Part shown: positions 1 to 6,680 of the stretch, piece by piece
How positions within the stretch are numbered: position 1 is the first letter of the stretch
Layout of the letters: each line of letters opens with the position of its first letter
Program-made: the position numbers and the translations under genes
The notes under the pieces: generated by a model
Told to the model about the DNA's origin: nothing
Databases searched by the model: none
What the model saw: the letters and a program-made list of their open reading frames with translations, nothing else
Assembly: GCA_013178275.1 (NCBI GenBank)
Contig: JABLWZ010000017.1
Coordinates: 1-64,000 of the forward strand
Direction: 5' to 3'
Length of the DNA: 64,000 nt
DNA from: Bacillota bacterium
GTDB taxonomy: Bacteria > Bacillota > Ch66 > Ch109

Positions 1-120
1 AAGCATCCCAGTACAGCCACTGGTGCTGTCTGCCGTAAGTTACTTAACCGAATCTTTGTGATTCTCAAAGAACAAAGAAATTACGAAATTTCAACTACTT
101 AAGGTTGACTTTTTATAGTA
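1..120. other. Left-edge non-coding stretch
   Basis: No credible coding sequence is seen. A short hairpin (ACAGC at 13-17 with GCTGT at 25-29) lies at the edge, and bases 55-120 are AT-rich. TTGACT at 105-110 and TATAGT at 114-119 resemble sigma-A elements but are too close together to form one promoter; TATAGT has only a weak upstream partner (TTCAAC, 90-95). This may be the promoter or the 5' part of the structured RNA that follows, but the window edge prevents a decision. Confidence 0.4.
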
Positions 121-545
121 GGTCTTTTACCAACCTGGTGATTAAGCAGCAGTAGGCTGGGCCAGCCAAGGCACGAGAATATACAGCACCTGGTTAAACT
201 GCGCATGCAGTGCCCGTTATGGTGCTCTGCGTCTTACTGCCCTGCGAATGCTGACTGGTAGAAGAGGGGCGAGCGACAGGAGGTCGCGAGAAGGCCGAGT
301 GCACGGATGCATATTTGGCCTTATTACCCCATCTACCCGAAGCATGAGCAGTTGGCAGTACAGCAGGGTCGAAGACCCTTTCTCCAGCCTGGATTTTAAA
401 CAGCACCTAGCGACAATAGAAAAGGTATGAGGAAAAATAATGTTCGATAACCTGCGTAAGCAGAGGGAGTATGGAGCGACAGGACACCGCAGGGTGAGGC
501 CCAGCCCTGACCGAGATTGAATGCGGCTTTGATTTATCGCATGAT
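121..545 (+). ncRNA. Large structured RNA candidate (OLE-like?)
   Basis: There is no convincing ORF, but the sequence is dense with nested complementary arms. Examples are GGCTG/CAGCC (155-167), AGCACC/GGTGCT (185-190 with 221-226) enclosing ACTGC/GCAGT (198-211), GGTAGA/TCTACC (257-262 with 332-337) and GGGG/CCCC (266-269 with 327-330) enclosing GCGAC/GTCGC (273-287), AAGGCC/GGCCTT (291-322) and GTGCA/TGCAT. Further arms are GGGTC/GACCC (366-378), CTGC-GTAA-GCAG (452-463, a GNRA tetraloop that favours the plus strand), CAGGG/CCCTG (490-509) and CCGCA/TGCGG (487-526). The 11-mer GAGCGACAGGA occurs twice (271-281, 474-484). Size, complexity and the clostridial host fit the OLE RNA class, but this rests on recollection and not on a model match; the usual OLE-associated protein gene is not visible. 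tmRNA and RNase P signatures are absent. The ends are approximate. Confidence 0.5.
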
Positions 546-555
546 CTTAATGCTC

Positions 556-679
556 ATTCCCTTATATACTTTCTGATAGCGGAAGAAAACTTGGCTGTCG
601 CCAAGTCTCTGGCGAAGGCGATGGCCTTAGTTATACTTGCTTGCATCGGAAAGTCCTCTAATACACTTTCCGATAGCGC
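556..679. repeat. Intergenic two-hairpin repeat, copy 1 with partial tandem unit
   Basis: The core is 582-679. Hairpin A pairs GGCTGTCGC (593-601) with GCGATGGCC (618-626); hairpin B pairs ATCGGAAAGT (645-654) with ACTTTCCGAT (665-674), followed by AGCG. Bases 556-581 are the 3' half of another unit, nearly identical to 28084-28106 of copy 3, so units are joined head to tail here. Relative to copy 2, two base pairs of hairpin A change from U-A and A-U to U-G and G-U, so pairing is kept. The copy sits directly after the minus-strand terminator of the chagasin-like gene. Function is unknown. Confidence 0.85.
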
Positions 680-707
680 AAAAAGAGGGTTCCCTTGGAG
701 AACCCTC
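680..707 (-). terminator. Intrinsic terminator of the chagasin-like gene
   Basis: An 8 bp stem GAGGGTTC/GAACCCTC (685-692 with 700-707) has a 7-base loop and is followed, reading the minus strand, by five T residues (680-684). It lies 25 bases after the stop codon at 733. Confidence 0.85.
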
Positions 708-732
708 CCGGCTGGAAGCACAACCAGCGCCT

Positions 733-1476
733 CTATCTGCCGATCAATATCGCCTGGTCCTCCGCCCGCCACTGGATCTGGCACCCCAGGCCCTCGGCGA
801 TAACCCGGATCGGGACCATCACCTTCCCTCCGCTCCGATAGACGGGCAGCTGCCGGCTGGTGCTGCCGATCTGGATGGCGCCCTTGCCGTGGTCAATCGT
901 CACGGACCTTTCTCCCCGGGTGATCTTTACCACAGTTCCCAAGGCGGTTACCGTCGAACCCAGTGCGGAGGCCAGCTGATCAAGCTCCACCATGACCCGG
1001 CCGCCTTTCAGGATCGGTCTTTCGCTGAACCGCACCTCCTGTGAGTCGACCCAGATGCTCCCCGGGTAACCGGCCACCTCTTCCTTGGCAACGTTCACCT
1101 CGATCGTTACCCGCTGCTCCGGCGGGCGGCTCTCCCAGGGCCGGGAGTACCCGAGATCGATCCGGCTTTTCCCCGGCCCCACGGCTCTAAATACCCAGTG
1201 CTCGGTACCGGGAGCCCCCACCAAATCGACGGTCTTTTCCTCTAACCAGTGGTTCTCCTGCGCCAAAACCGCCGCATTATCCTCTACGGCTTTGGTCCAG
1301 CTGTACCCGGTTGACGGGCTGCTGGTGAGCGTAATCTCGACCAGTTCCCCCGGCTCCAGGTACACCACCTGGCCGGTGGACGGCCGATCCAGAGTATAGT
1401 CCTGCCCGAATACCGGTGCTGGCAGCAGGCTGAGCGAAACCCCTAAGGCCAGGACCAGGACCCATCTGCGCGGCAT
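733..1476 (-). CDS. Secreted chagasin-type (I42) inhibitor with copper amine oxidase N-like domain
   Basis: The 247-residue product begins with a signal peptide (residues 1-24, cleavage probably before Gln25). Residues 30-130 carry the three loops of I42/chagasin cysteine-protease inhibitors: SPSTGYSW (53-60), GAPGTEHWVF (87-96) and YSRPWE (110-115). Residues 140-247 resemble the copper amine oxidase N-terminal (stalk) domain, a beta module common in secreted Firmicutes proteins and not an enzyme; its two half motifs are near 160-178 and 217-246. The expected role is extracellular inhibition of papain-like proteases, with the second domain perhaps binding the cell wall; both are inferred from family. 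The gene has its own terminator and lies downstream of, but separated by a terminator from, the sigma/anti-sigma pair. The ATG is preceded by a G-rich ribosome site. Confidence 0.85.
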   Translation of the reverse strand: MPRRWVLVLALGVSLSLLPAPVFGQDYTLDRPSTGQVVYLEPGELVEITLTSSPSTGYSWTKAVEDNAAVLAQENHWLEEKTVDLVGAPGTEHWVFRAVGPGKSRIDLGYSRPWESRPPEQRVTIEVNVAKEEVAGYPGSIWVDSQEVRFSERPILKGGRVMVELDQLASALGSTVTALGTVVKITRGERSVTIDHGKGAIQIGSTSRQLPVYRSGGKVMVPIRVIAEGLGCQIQWRAEDQAILIGR

Positions 1477-1547
1477 TTTCCGCCACCCCCCTTGACATTT
1501 ACTAATTTAACGTTTCAAAACGATGTTTGGTTACTTTGATCTTAGAC

Positions 1548-1644
1548 GAAGAAAACTTGGCTATCGCCAAGCCTCTGGCGCAAGCGATAGCCCAAGTTAC
1601 ACTTGCTTGCATCGGAAAGTTCTCTAATATACTTTCCGATAGCG
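1548..1644. repeat. Intergenic two-hairpin repeat, copy 2
   Basis: Hairpin A pairs GGCTATCGC (1559-1567) with GCGATAGCC (1584-1592), extended outward by CTT/AAG; an alternative fold is CTTGGC-TATC-GCCAAG at 1556-1571. Hairpin B pairs ATCGGAAAGT (1611-1620) with ACTTTCCGAT (1631-1640) perfectly. The linker ACTTGCTTGCAT is the same in all copies. The copy directly follows the terminator of the anti-sigma-like gene. A degraded trace of a preceding unit (TTACTTTGAT, 1531-1540) is possible. Confidence 0.85.
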
Positions 1645-1676
1645 TTAGAAAAACCGTCCCTTCCTGGGACGGTTTT
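1645..1676 (-). terminator. Intrinsic terminator of the sigma/anti-sigma operon
   Basis: An 11 bp stem, AAAACCGTCCC (1650-1660) with GGGACGGTTTT (1666-1676), has a five-base loop and runs into a T tract on the minus strand, 17 bases after the stop of the anti-sigma-like gene. Confidence 0.9.
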
Positions 1677-1693
1677 GGCATCAATGTTTTTTA

Positions 1694-3001
1694 TCAGTAC
1701 CCGGGCTGGATCGCGTCCACCAGGCTGCTCTGGGCAGCACCCTGGCTGTTCTGGTAGGCGACCAGATAGAGGGGCATCAGCCTCTGTGCACCGCCACTGT
1801 TCTCGGGCATCAGCACCAAGTCCACCCGCAGCAGGTTTGCACCGAATCTGCTCACGATCTCCTCCCGGGGGATGATCGGGTAGCTCCCCTGCGGTTCGAA
1901 CACGTCAGCCACCGCTGTGAAACCTACCACATCGCCCGAACCGAGGTCAACCGTCACCGTTATCGAACGGTCCAGCATCAGGGAACCGTTCAGCCAGCGG
2001 TCGAAAAAGATTATACACTGTCTTGAACCGCTGTTGCTCAGCGGATCGGAGTACCTGACCCGCGCCGGTTCACCGAGATTACCCTCCAGGTACGGCATCT
2101 GCACCACCAGCTGAAGCGCTTTGTTGACCGCGGTCTGGACGCTGATCCCCGGGCCCGCGCTCACGACGCCCCGTCTATAGCTGATGGTGGTCGGCAGGCT
2201 CCCGCTGCTGATGGTCAGGGTGCTCTGGTTTTCCTGGTTCGTATAGCTGTACCCGCCGCCGGCCTGGCTCCCTCCCTGGAACCCAAACAAGGAAGCGATT
2301 CCCGCCGCCTCCGAGGGAGATATCTCTCTCCCCCGCTCCTGGTAAATCACCGCGGCCGAGGGTAAAGCAGTGGCCGCAGCGGCCGATTTCATCATCATGG
2401 GGGCCGGCGCTGCACCGGCCCGGTTCACACTGCTGGTGCCGTAAGGGCTAAACCTCTCTTTTGACTGATCGCCAGCGGAAGCTTCCGTCACCGCGGCTGT
2501 CGGGACCGCCGGCGCTGCCGGTGCATCGTTCATGGCGACGACCGTATCCCCCGCTCCCGCCCCTTTGGATGCGGGCATCGAAGCTCTGCTATCTGTTTTA
2601 TAAGGTTCGTCGATCTTTGGCGTGGGCTGATCCAGATCCAGTGCGATACTGCCGGTACTGCCTGGGACCTGGGTCCCGGTCCCGCCGGTAGACGTTTCCT
2701 GGCTGATCTGAACCTGGTTGTTCAAGGTTTTAAAGTCCAGCACCGAAGGGGACATCAGGGTAAAAATCAGCAGAGCGGCGGCGATCGAACCCGCCGACCA
2801 GACGAGCCTTCTCCAGCGCCGGCGGGACCGGTGCCGCGCGGCCTCTTCCATCAGCCGCTGTTTCAACTGGTCCTTAAAAGCTATCAGGGCGGGTTGGTTA
2901 AAAAACACCTGCAACTCCTGGTGCAAAGCCATAAGATCCTGCCTTTCCGAAGCTTCGGCCACTTCGGCCTCTATTAAGTTTTGCATCTCGTTATACTCCA
3001 T
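1694..3001 (-). CDS. Membrane anti-sigma-factor-like protein
   Basis: The 435-residue protein has a cytoplasmic N-terminal part (1-66, acidic then very Arg-rich at 57-66), one membrane segment (about 67-84) and a large extracytoplasmic part. That part opens with a low-complexity Ala/Pro/Ser/Thr region (about 105-215), then a folded domain of about 200 residues ending DAIQPGY. The gene overlaps the upstream ECF sigma gene by 11 bases, which implies translational coupling. Overlap plus this topology is the classic layout of a sigma factor with its membrane anti-sigma, and that is the basis for the call. I see no clear zinc-binding HxxxCxxC motif and do not recognise the external domain; it may sense an envelope signal. 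A terminator follows. Confidence 0.7.
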   Translation of the reverse strand: MEYNEMQNLIEAEVAEASERQDLMALHQELQVFFNQPALIAFKDQLKQRLMEEAARHRSRRRWRRLVWSAGSIAAALLIFTLMSPSVLDFKTLNNQVQISQETSTGGTGTQVPGSTGSIALDLDQPTPKIDEPYKTDSRASMPASKGAGAGDTVVAMNDAPAAPAVPTAAVTEASAGDQSKERFSPYGTSSVNRAGAAPAPMMMKSAAAATALPSAAVIYQERGREISPSEAAGIASLFGFQGGSQAGGGYSYTNQENQSTLTISSGSLPTTISYRRGVVSAGPGISVQTAVNKALQLVVQMPYLEGNLGEPARVRYSDPLSNSGSRQCIIFFDRWLNGSLMLDRSITVTVDLGSGDVVGFTAVADVFEPQGSYPIIPREEIVSRFGANLLRVDLVLMPENSGGAQRLMPLYLVAYQNSQGAAQSSLVDAIQPGY

Positions 3002-3530
3002 AGCTAACCTCTTCCTCGGCCATAACCAGACGCAGACGGTTTAAAGCTCGCAAAGCCAGTGCCTTGACCGCACCCTCGGTCTTGTTGACCGCCACCGCGA
3101 TATCCTTGAACTTCATGTCCTCCAGGTAGTGCATCCGCAGCACTGCCTGCTGTTCCGTGGTCAGGTTCTTTAACGCCTGTTCAATCAGTTCCTTTTCTTC
3201 GACCCCATTGAGGGGAGACTCCTTGTCGCCCCAGGTCAGGTTATCGATGATGATCTCCCGACGTGAACGGCGGTAATAGTCAATGGTGCAGTTTCTCGCG
3301 ATGCTGTAAAGCCAGGCGATAAAAGGCTTATCGGAAGGGGTGTAGCTGTCTATAGCCCGCAAAGCCTTGAGAAAGGTTTCCGATACGATGTCCTGGGTCT
3401 CCGTATGTATTCTCACCTGATTGAAGACATAGCGATAAATGCGATCAAAATGAAGTTCATAGATTTCGCCGAAGGCCATAGGATCCTGTTTGGCCCGCAT
3501 AATAAGTTCGGCTTCAGATTTTGACGCCAA
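2991..3530 (-). CDS. ECF-family RNA polymerase sigma factor
   Basis: This product of about 179 residues shows sigma region 2 (FDRIYRYVFNQVRIHTETQD then DIVSETFLKA and FIAWLYSIARNCTIDYYRR) and region 4 (LTTEQQAVLRMHYLEDMKFK, then GAVKALALRALNRLR) with no region 3, which defines the ECF/group 4 class. It should direct RNA polymerase to a small regulon, probably held in check by the overlapping downstream membrane protein. I prefer the TTG at 3530 because AAAGGA lies nine bases upstream of it, while the in-frame ATG at 3539 directly abuts that ribosome site. Inverted repeats lie just upstream. Confidence 0.9.
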   Translation of the reverse strand: MASKSEAELIMRAKQDPMAFGEIYELHFDRIYRYVFNQVRIHTETQDIVSETFLKALRAIDSYTPSDKPFIAWLYSIARNCTIDYYRRSRREIIIDNLTWGDKESPLNGVEEKELIEQALKNLTTEQQAVLRMHYLEDMKFKDIAVAVNKTEGAVKALALRALNRLRLVMAEEEVSYGV

Positions 3531-3550
3531 TTGTGACATTCCTTTCGCGG

Positions 3551-3600
3551 GAATCCCCCTTAGGGATTCGACCTTTTAACGTAAATATTGGGTAAAAGGT
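3551..3600 (-). promoter_or_regulatory. Leader hairpin and inverted repeat upstream of the ECF sigma gene
   Basis: GAATCCC (3551-3557) and GGGATTC (3563-3569) form a tight hairpin just ahead of the sigma gene's ribosome site. Next to it ACCTTTTA (3571-3578) and TAAAAGGT (3593-3600) form a perfect 8 bp inverted repeat with a 14-base spacer, a plausible operator. TTGACC at about 3640 could be a -35 element, but no good -10 accompanies it. Confidence 0.4.
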
Positions 3601-3809
3601 TACGTAACCGATCTACCTAAATAATAAACACCCTGCTGGGTCAAAAAACTACATGGGATCCGGGGTGAATACCAAAAGTCCTGGTCCCATCTAATGAACG
3701 GATAAAGGCACCCTTTTATTCCCGGCCGGGACCAACACTCCCGATAACCGTGATTTTTCCAATAGGTGCATGTAATAAATACTTCTACACCGATTATCCA
3801 TTTTCCTGT

Positions 3810-3838
3810 TTGACACCTATTTAGTTATACGATTATAT
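3810..3838 (+). promoter_or_regulatory. Plus-strand sigma-A promoter
   Basis: TTGACA (3810-3815, exact consensus), a 17-base spacer and TTATAT (3833-3838) form a strong-looking promoter pointing right, away from the sigma gene and against pnp. CACCTATT (3814-3821), one arm of an inverted repeat whose partner AATAGGTG is at 3761-3768, overlaps the -35 and spacer and may be an operator. Confidence 0.6.
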
Positions 3839-3844
3839 TTTGGA

Positions 3845-3955
3845 AAAATAAGATATAAACTAAAAATCCCAGTGTAAAATTTTACACCGGGTGGGTTTCG
3901 CTAACCTGAGCCCCTAAAAATAAATATAAACCGAGATCACTCGGTTTATTTTTAA
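3845..3955 (+). ncRNA. Candidate small RNA between the sigma gene and pnp
   Basis: The region lies between the consensus plus-strand promoter and an intrinsic terminator, AAACCGAG-ATCA-CTCGGTTT (3928-3947) followed by ATTTTTA. A predicted transcript of about 110 bases would contain a central hairpin around the palindrome GTGTAAAATTTTACAC (about 3873-3888) flanked by CCC/GGG. No ORF or recognisable family is seen. The terminator stem also has a T-rich tail on the minus strand and can serve pnp readthrough, so it could exist for that reason alone. Confidence 0.4.
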
Positions 3956-3968
3956 AGTAATCATGGCT

Positions 3969-3997
3969 CTATCGTCGAGCCGCTGGCGAGACGATAG
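3969..3997. repeat. Diverged relative of the two-hairpin repeat
   Basis: CTATCGTC (3969-3976) pairs perfectly with GACGATAG (3990-3997) around GCCGCTGGC. This matches the inner part of hairpin A in copies 1-3 (CTATCG, GCC-NNT-GGCG, CGATAG). Hairpin B is not present. Like the full copies it lies downstream of a minus-strand gene, pnp. Confidence 0.5.
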
Positions 3998-4011
3998 TTT
4001 ATGAAATTCGG

Positions 4012-4068
4012 AAAAAATCATCAAGGTTCAACTATGGTTTCCACCGGCGCTGCGGCTAGGTGGAAACC
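4012..4068 (-). terminator. pnp: Probable pnp terminator region
   Basis: GGTTTCCACC (4036-4045) and GGTGGAAACC (4059-4068) form a perfect 10 bp stem 30 bases after the pnp stop. The T tract on the minus strand (T6, about 4012-4017) is 18 bases away, so termination here may be partial; the second hairpin at 3928-3947 with a T-rich tail may complete it. Confidence 0.55.
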
Positions 4069-4098
4069 AAGTTTTCCTTCCCTTCGTCCGAAGGATTT

Positions 4099-6219
4099 TT
4101 ATACCTCTTTCTCTTTGGCGCGGCGCTGGCTTCTCAGCACTTCCTTGCGGGAGAGGTTGATCCGGCCCTGGCGGTCGATCTCAGTCACCTTGACCTGGAT
4201 CTCATCGCCTTCTTTCACCACATCCCTGACCTTGCCAACCCGTTCCTCGGCCAGCTGCGAGATGTGCACCAGTCCCTCTTTCCCCGACAACCCCAGCACT
4301 CCCGGGATTATCTCCACGAAGGCTCCGAAATCCATCAGCCTGACGACCTTGCCGTTATAGACCTTGCCGACCTCGACCTCTTTGACGATGTTCTGGACGA
4401 TCTCGGCCGCCCGTTCTCCCATACCCGGGTCGATCGACGCGATGAATACCCGGCCGTCGTCTTCGATATCGATGGTAGCCCCGGTCTCTTCGATAATCTT
4501 TTTGATGATCTTGCCGCCGGGACCTATTACCTCACGAATCTTGTCAGGGTCGATGGTAAAGGTAATCATCCGGGGAGCGTAGGGCGACATCTCCTTACGC
4601 GGTTCGCTGATGACCTCCAGCATCTTGCCCATGATATGCATTCTTCCATCGCGGGCCTGTTTCAGGGCCGCGTCCAGGATCTCCCGGCTCACCCCCGCGA
4701 TCTTGATGTCCATCTGCAGCGCGGTGACCCCGTTTTTAGTCCCCGCCACCTTGAAGTCCATATCCCCCAGGTTGTCCTCGATCCCCTGGATATCACTCAG
4801 GATGGCGAAGCGCTCCTCTTCCTTGATCAGCCCCATGGCGATCCCGGAGACCGGTTCCTTGAGCGGCGCCCCCGCGTCCATCAGGGCCAGTGTGCTGCCG
4901 CACACGCTCCCCATCGAGGTGGAACCGTTCGACTCCAGTACGTCGGAGACCAACCGGATGGTGTAGGGGAACTGGTCCTCGGGGGGAACCATCGGCTCCA
5001 GCGCGCGCTCCGCCAGCGCCCCGTGGCCGATCTCACGCCGGCCCGGTCCGCGCATCGGCCGGGTCTCCCCGACGCTGAAGGGGGGCATGTTGTAGTGGTG
5101 CATGTACCGCTTGGACTCGGCGATTCCCAGACCATCGAGGATCTGGATGTCTCCCACCGCTCCCAGGGTACATACCGTGAGCACCTGGGTCTGACCGCGG
5201 ACGAACAGCCCGGAGCCGTGAGTCCGGGGCAGGATCCCCGTCTCGCAGTAGATCGGGCGGATCTCGGTGGTACGGCGTCCGTCGGGACGTATCCCCTCTT
5301 CGGTGATCATCTTGCGCACCGTGGTCTTTAAGATGGACTCCAGTACCTCCTTGATGACCTTCTCCTGCTCCTGGAACACCTCTCTGAAGTGCTCCAGGGT
5401 CTCGCTCTTGACTCCCTGGATCAGTTCCTCCCGCAGCAGCTTGTCAGGGTTGAACACCGCCTGTCGGAGCTTGTCGCTGGCATATTCGCGGACCGCCTGA
5501 CTCAGTTCTTCGGGCGGCTGGAAGAGTCTGACCTCCCGTTTTACCACACCCAGTTCCTGGGCGATGCGCTCCTGGAAGGCCACCAGTTCCTTGATGGCGT
5601 CGTGTCCGAACATGATAGCGTCCAGCATGACCGCCTCCGGAATCTCGTTGGCCCCGGCCTCGACCATCATGACTGCGTCTTTGGTGCCGGCCACCACCAG
5701 ATGCATCTCGGACTTTTCCTGCTGGGCAGCAGTCGGGTTGATGATGAACTCGCCGTCCACCCGGCCGACCGCCACAGCCCCGATCGGTCCCTTGAAGGGG
5801 ATGTCGGAGAAGCTCAAGGCGCAGGAGGCGCCGTTTAATGCGGTGATCTCAGGGGCGTTGTCCTTGTCCACCGACATCACGATGGCTACCACGTGGACGT
5901 CGTTGCGGAACCCCTTGGGGAACAGCGGCCGAAGCGACCGGTCGGTCAGACGCGCCGCCAGGATCGCCGCCTCCGTTGGACGTCCTTCGCGCTTGATGAA
6001 TCCTCCCGGTATCTTGCCCGCCGCGTACATTCTTTCTTCGTAGTCGACCGTCATGGGGAAGAAGTCTATCCCTTCCCGTGGTTCGGCTGAAGCGGTGGCG
6101 GTAACCAGCACGACTGTGTCTCCGTATCGTACCATCGCCGCGCCGCTGGCCTGCTTGGCGTATTTACCCACTTCAACCGTTAATGGGCGGCCACCCAGCA
6201 CGGTAGAAAATTTTTGCAT
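4099..6219 (-). CDS. pnp: Polyribonucleotide nucleotidyltransferase (PNPase)
   Basis: PNPase degrades mRNA 3' to 5' using phosphate, as a trimer in the cytoplasm. The 706-residue product shows two RNase PH folds separated by an alpha-helical linker, then a KH domain (motif [15 protein letters not shown]) and a C-terminal S1 domain (from [20 protein letters not shown]), the full standard architecture. The start chosen is the ATG at 6219, giving [13 protein letters not shown] as in other PNPases, with GGAGG 11 bases upstream. An in-frame ATG at 6273 has no ribosome site and overlaps the end of the rpsO terminator region. rpsO lies upstream, the common bacterial pairing. Confidence 0.98.
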   Translation of the reverse strand: MQKFSTVLGGRPLTVEVGKYAKQASGAAMVRYGDTVVLVTATASAEPREGIDFFPMTVDYEERMYAAGKIPGGFIKREGRPTEAAILAARLTDRSLRPLFPKGFRNDVHVVAIVMSVDKDNAPEITALNGASCALSFSDIPFKGPIGAVAVGRVDGEFIINPTAAQQEKSEMHLVVAGTKDAVMMVEAGANEIPEAVMLDAIMFGHDAIKELVAFQERIAQELGVVKREVRLFQPPEELSQAVREYASDKLRQAVFNPDKLLREELIQGVKSETLEHFREVFQEQEKVIKEVLESILKTTVRKMITEEGIRPDGRRTTEIRPIYCETGILPRTHGSGLFVRGQTQVLTVCTLGAVGDIQILDGLGIAESKRYMHHYNMPPFSVGETRPMRGPGRREIGHGALAERALEPMVPPEDQFPYTIRLVSDVLESNGSTSMGSVCGSTLALMDAGAPLKEPVSGIAMGLIKEEERFAILSDIQGIEDNLGDMDFKVAGTKNGVTALQMDIKIAGVSREILDAALKQARDGRMHIMGKMLEVISEPRKEMSPYAPRMITFTIDPDKIREVIGPGGKIIKKIIEETGATIDIEDDGRVFIASIDPGMGERAAEIVQNIVKEVEVGKVYNGKVVRLMDFGAFVEIIPGVLGLSGKEGLVHISQLAEERVGKVRDVVKEGDEIQVKVTEIDRQGRINLSRKEVLRSQRRAKEKEV

Positions 6220-6285
6220 TCCTGGCTTTACCTCCTTCTGTTTTGTATTATCCCCTGTAGCCTGGGCGTTCATAATCGATTAACG

Positions 6286-6311
6286 AAAAAGAGCGGAAAT
6301 CCGCCCTTTTT
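6286..6311 (-). terminator. Terminator between rpsO and pnp
   Basis: The stem GGGCGGA/TCCGCTC, with one G-T pair and a short T loop, is flanked by A and T runs on both sides, so it can act in either direction. It would end most rpsO transcripts and leave some readthrough into pnp, as in many bacteria. Confidence 0.8.
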
Positions 6312-6327
6312 GCCCAATCGGCCTGGG

Positions 6328-6597
6328 TTAACGCCTCAGATTTAGCTGTTTAATAATGTTGAGGTATCGCTCAGTGCTGTTGTCTTTCAAGTAATTGAGC
6401 AGTCCGCGCCGCTGTCCCACCATTTTTAATAAGCCCCGGCGGGAGTGATGGTCCTTCTTATGGGTCCGCAGGTGATCGGTAAGGCTGTTAATCCTCTGGG
6501 TCAGAATCGCTATCTGCACCTCCGGGGAACCGGTGTCCTGCTCATGCAGTTTATACTTTTCGATGATAGCCTGTTTTTCCTCTAAACTGAGAGTCAC
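6328..6597 (-). CDS. rpsO: 30S ribosomal protein S15
   Basis: S15 binds the 16S rRNA central domain early in 30S assembly. The 89-residue product is the standard length and carries the family signature [20 protein letters not shown] and the basic [12 protein letters not shown] segment. It begins with GTG, placed nine bases after a strong GGAGG. It precedes pnp with a terminator between. The 160-base leader to its left in the direction of transcription could hold the usual S15 autoregulatory structure, but I could not identify it. Confidence 0.98.
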   Translation of the reverse strand: MTLSLEEKQAIIEKYKLHEQDTGSPEVQIAILTQRINSLTDHLRTHKKDHHSRRGLLKMVGQRRGLLNYLKDNSTERYLNIIKQLNLRR

Positions 6598-6680
6598 TCA
6601 ACATCACCTCCTTTTCTCTTAATCGCCACCGGCCAAGAAAGCCGTCGGAGACTCGACAATCCTAGCGGGAGGCTTATATC

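Noticed and set aside
1..550. tmRNA or RNase P RNA at the left edge
   Set aside because: No alanyl acceptor-like end, tag peptide frame, or the conserved GAGGAAAGTCC and related RNase P blocks were found.
554..784. Minus-strand reading frame through the repeat encoding a peptide MQASVTKAIAFARDLAIAKF-like in all copies
   Set aside because: Differences between copies are spread over all three codon positions and are better explained by hairpin pairing; two copies run the frame through a terminator and none has a ribosome site.
6220..6273. Upstream ATG at 6273 as the pnp start
   Set aside because: There is no ribosome site before it, it lies close to the rpsO terminator, and the ATG at 6219 has GGAGG and matches the family N-terminus.
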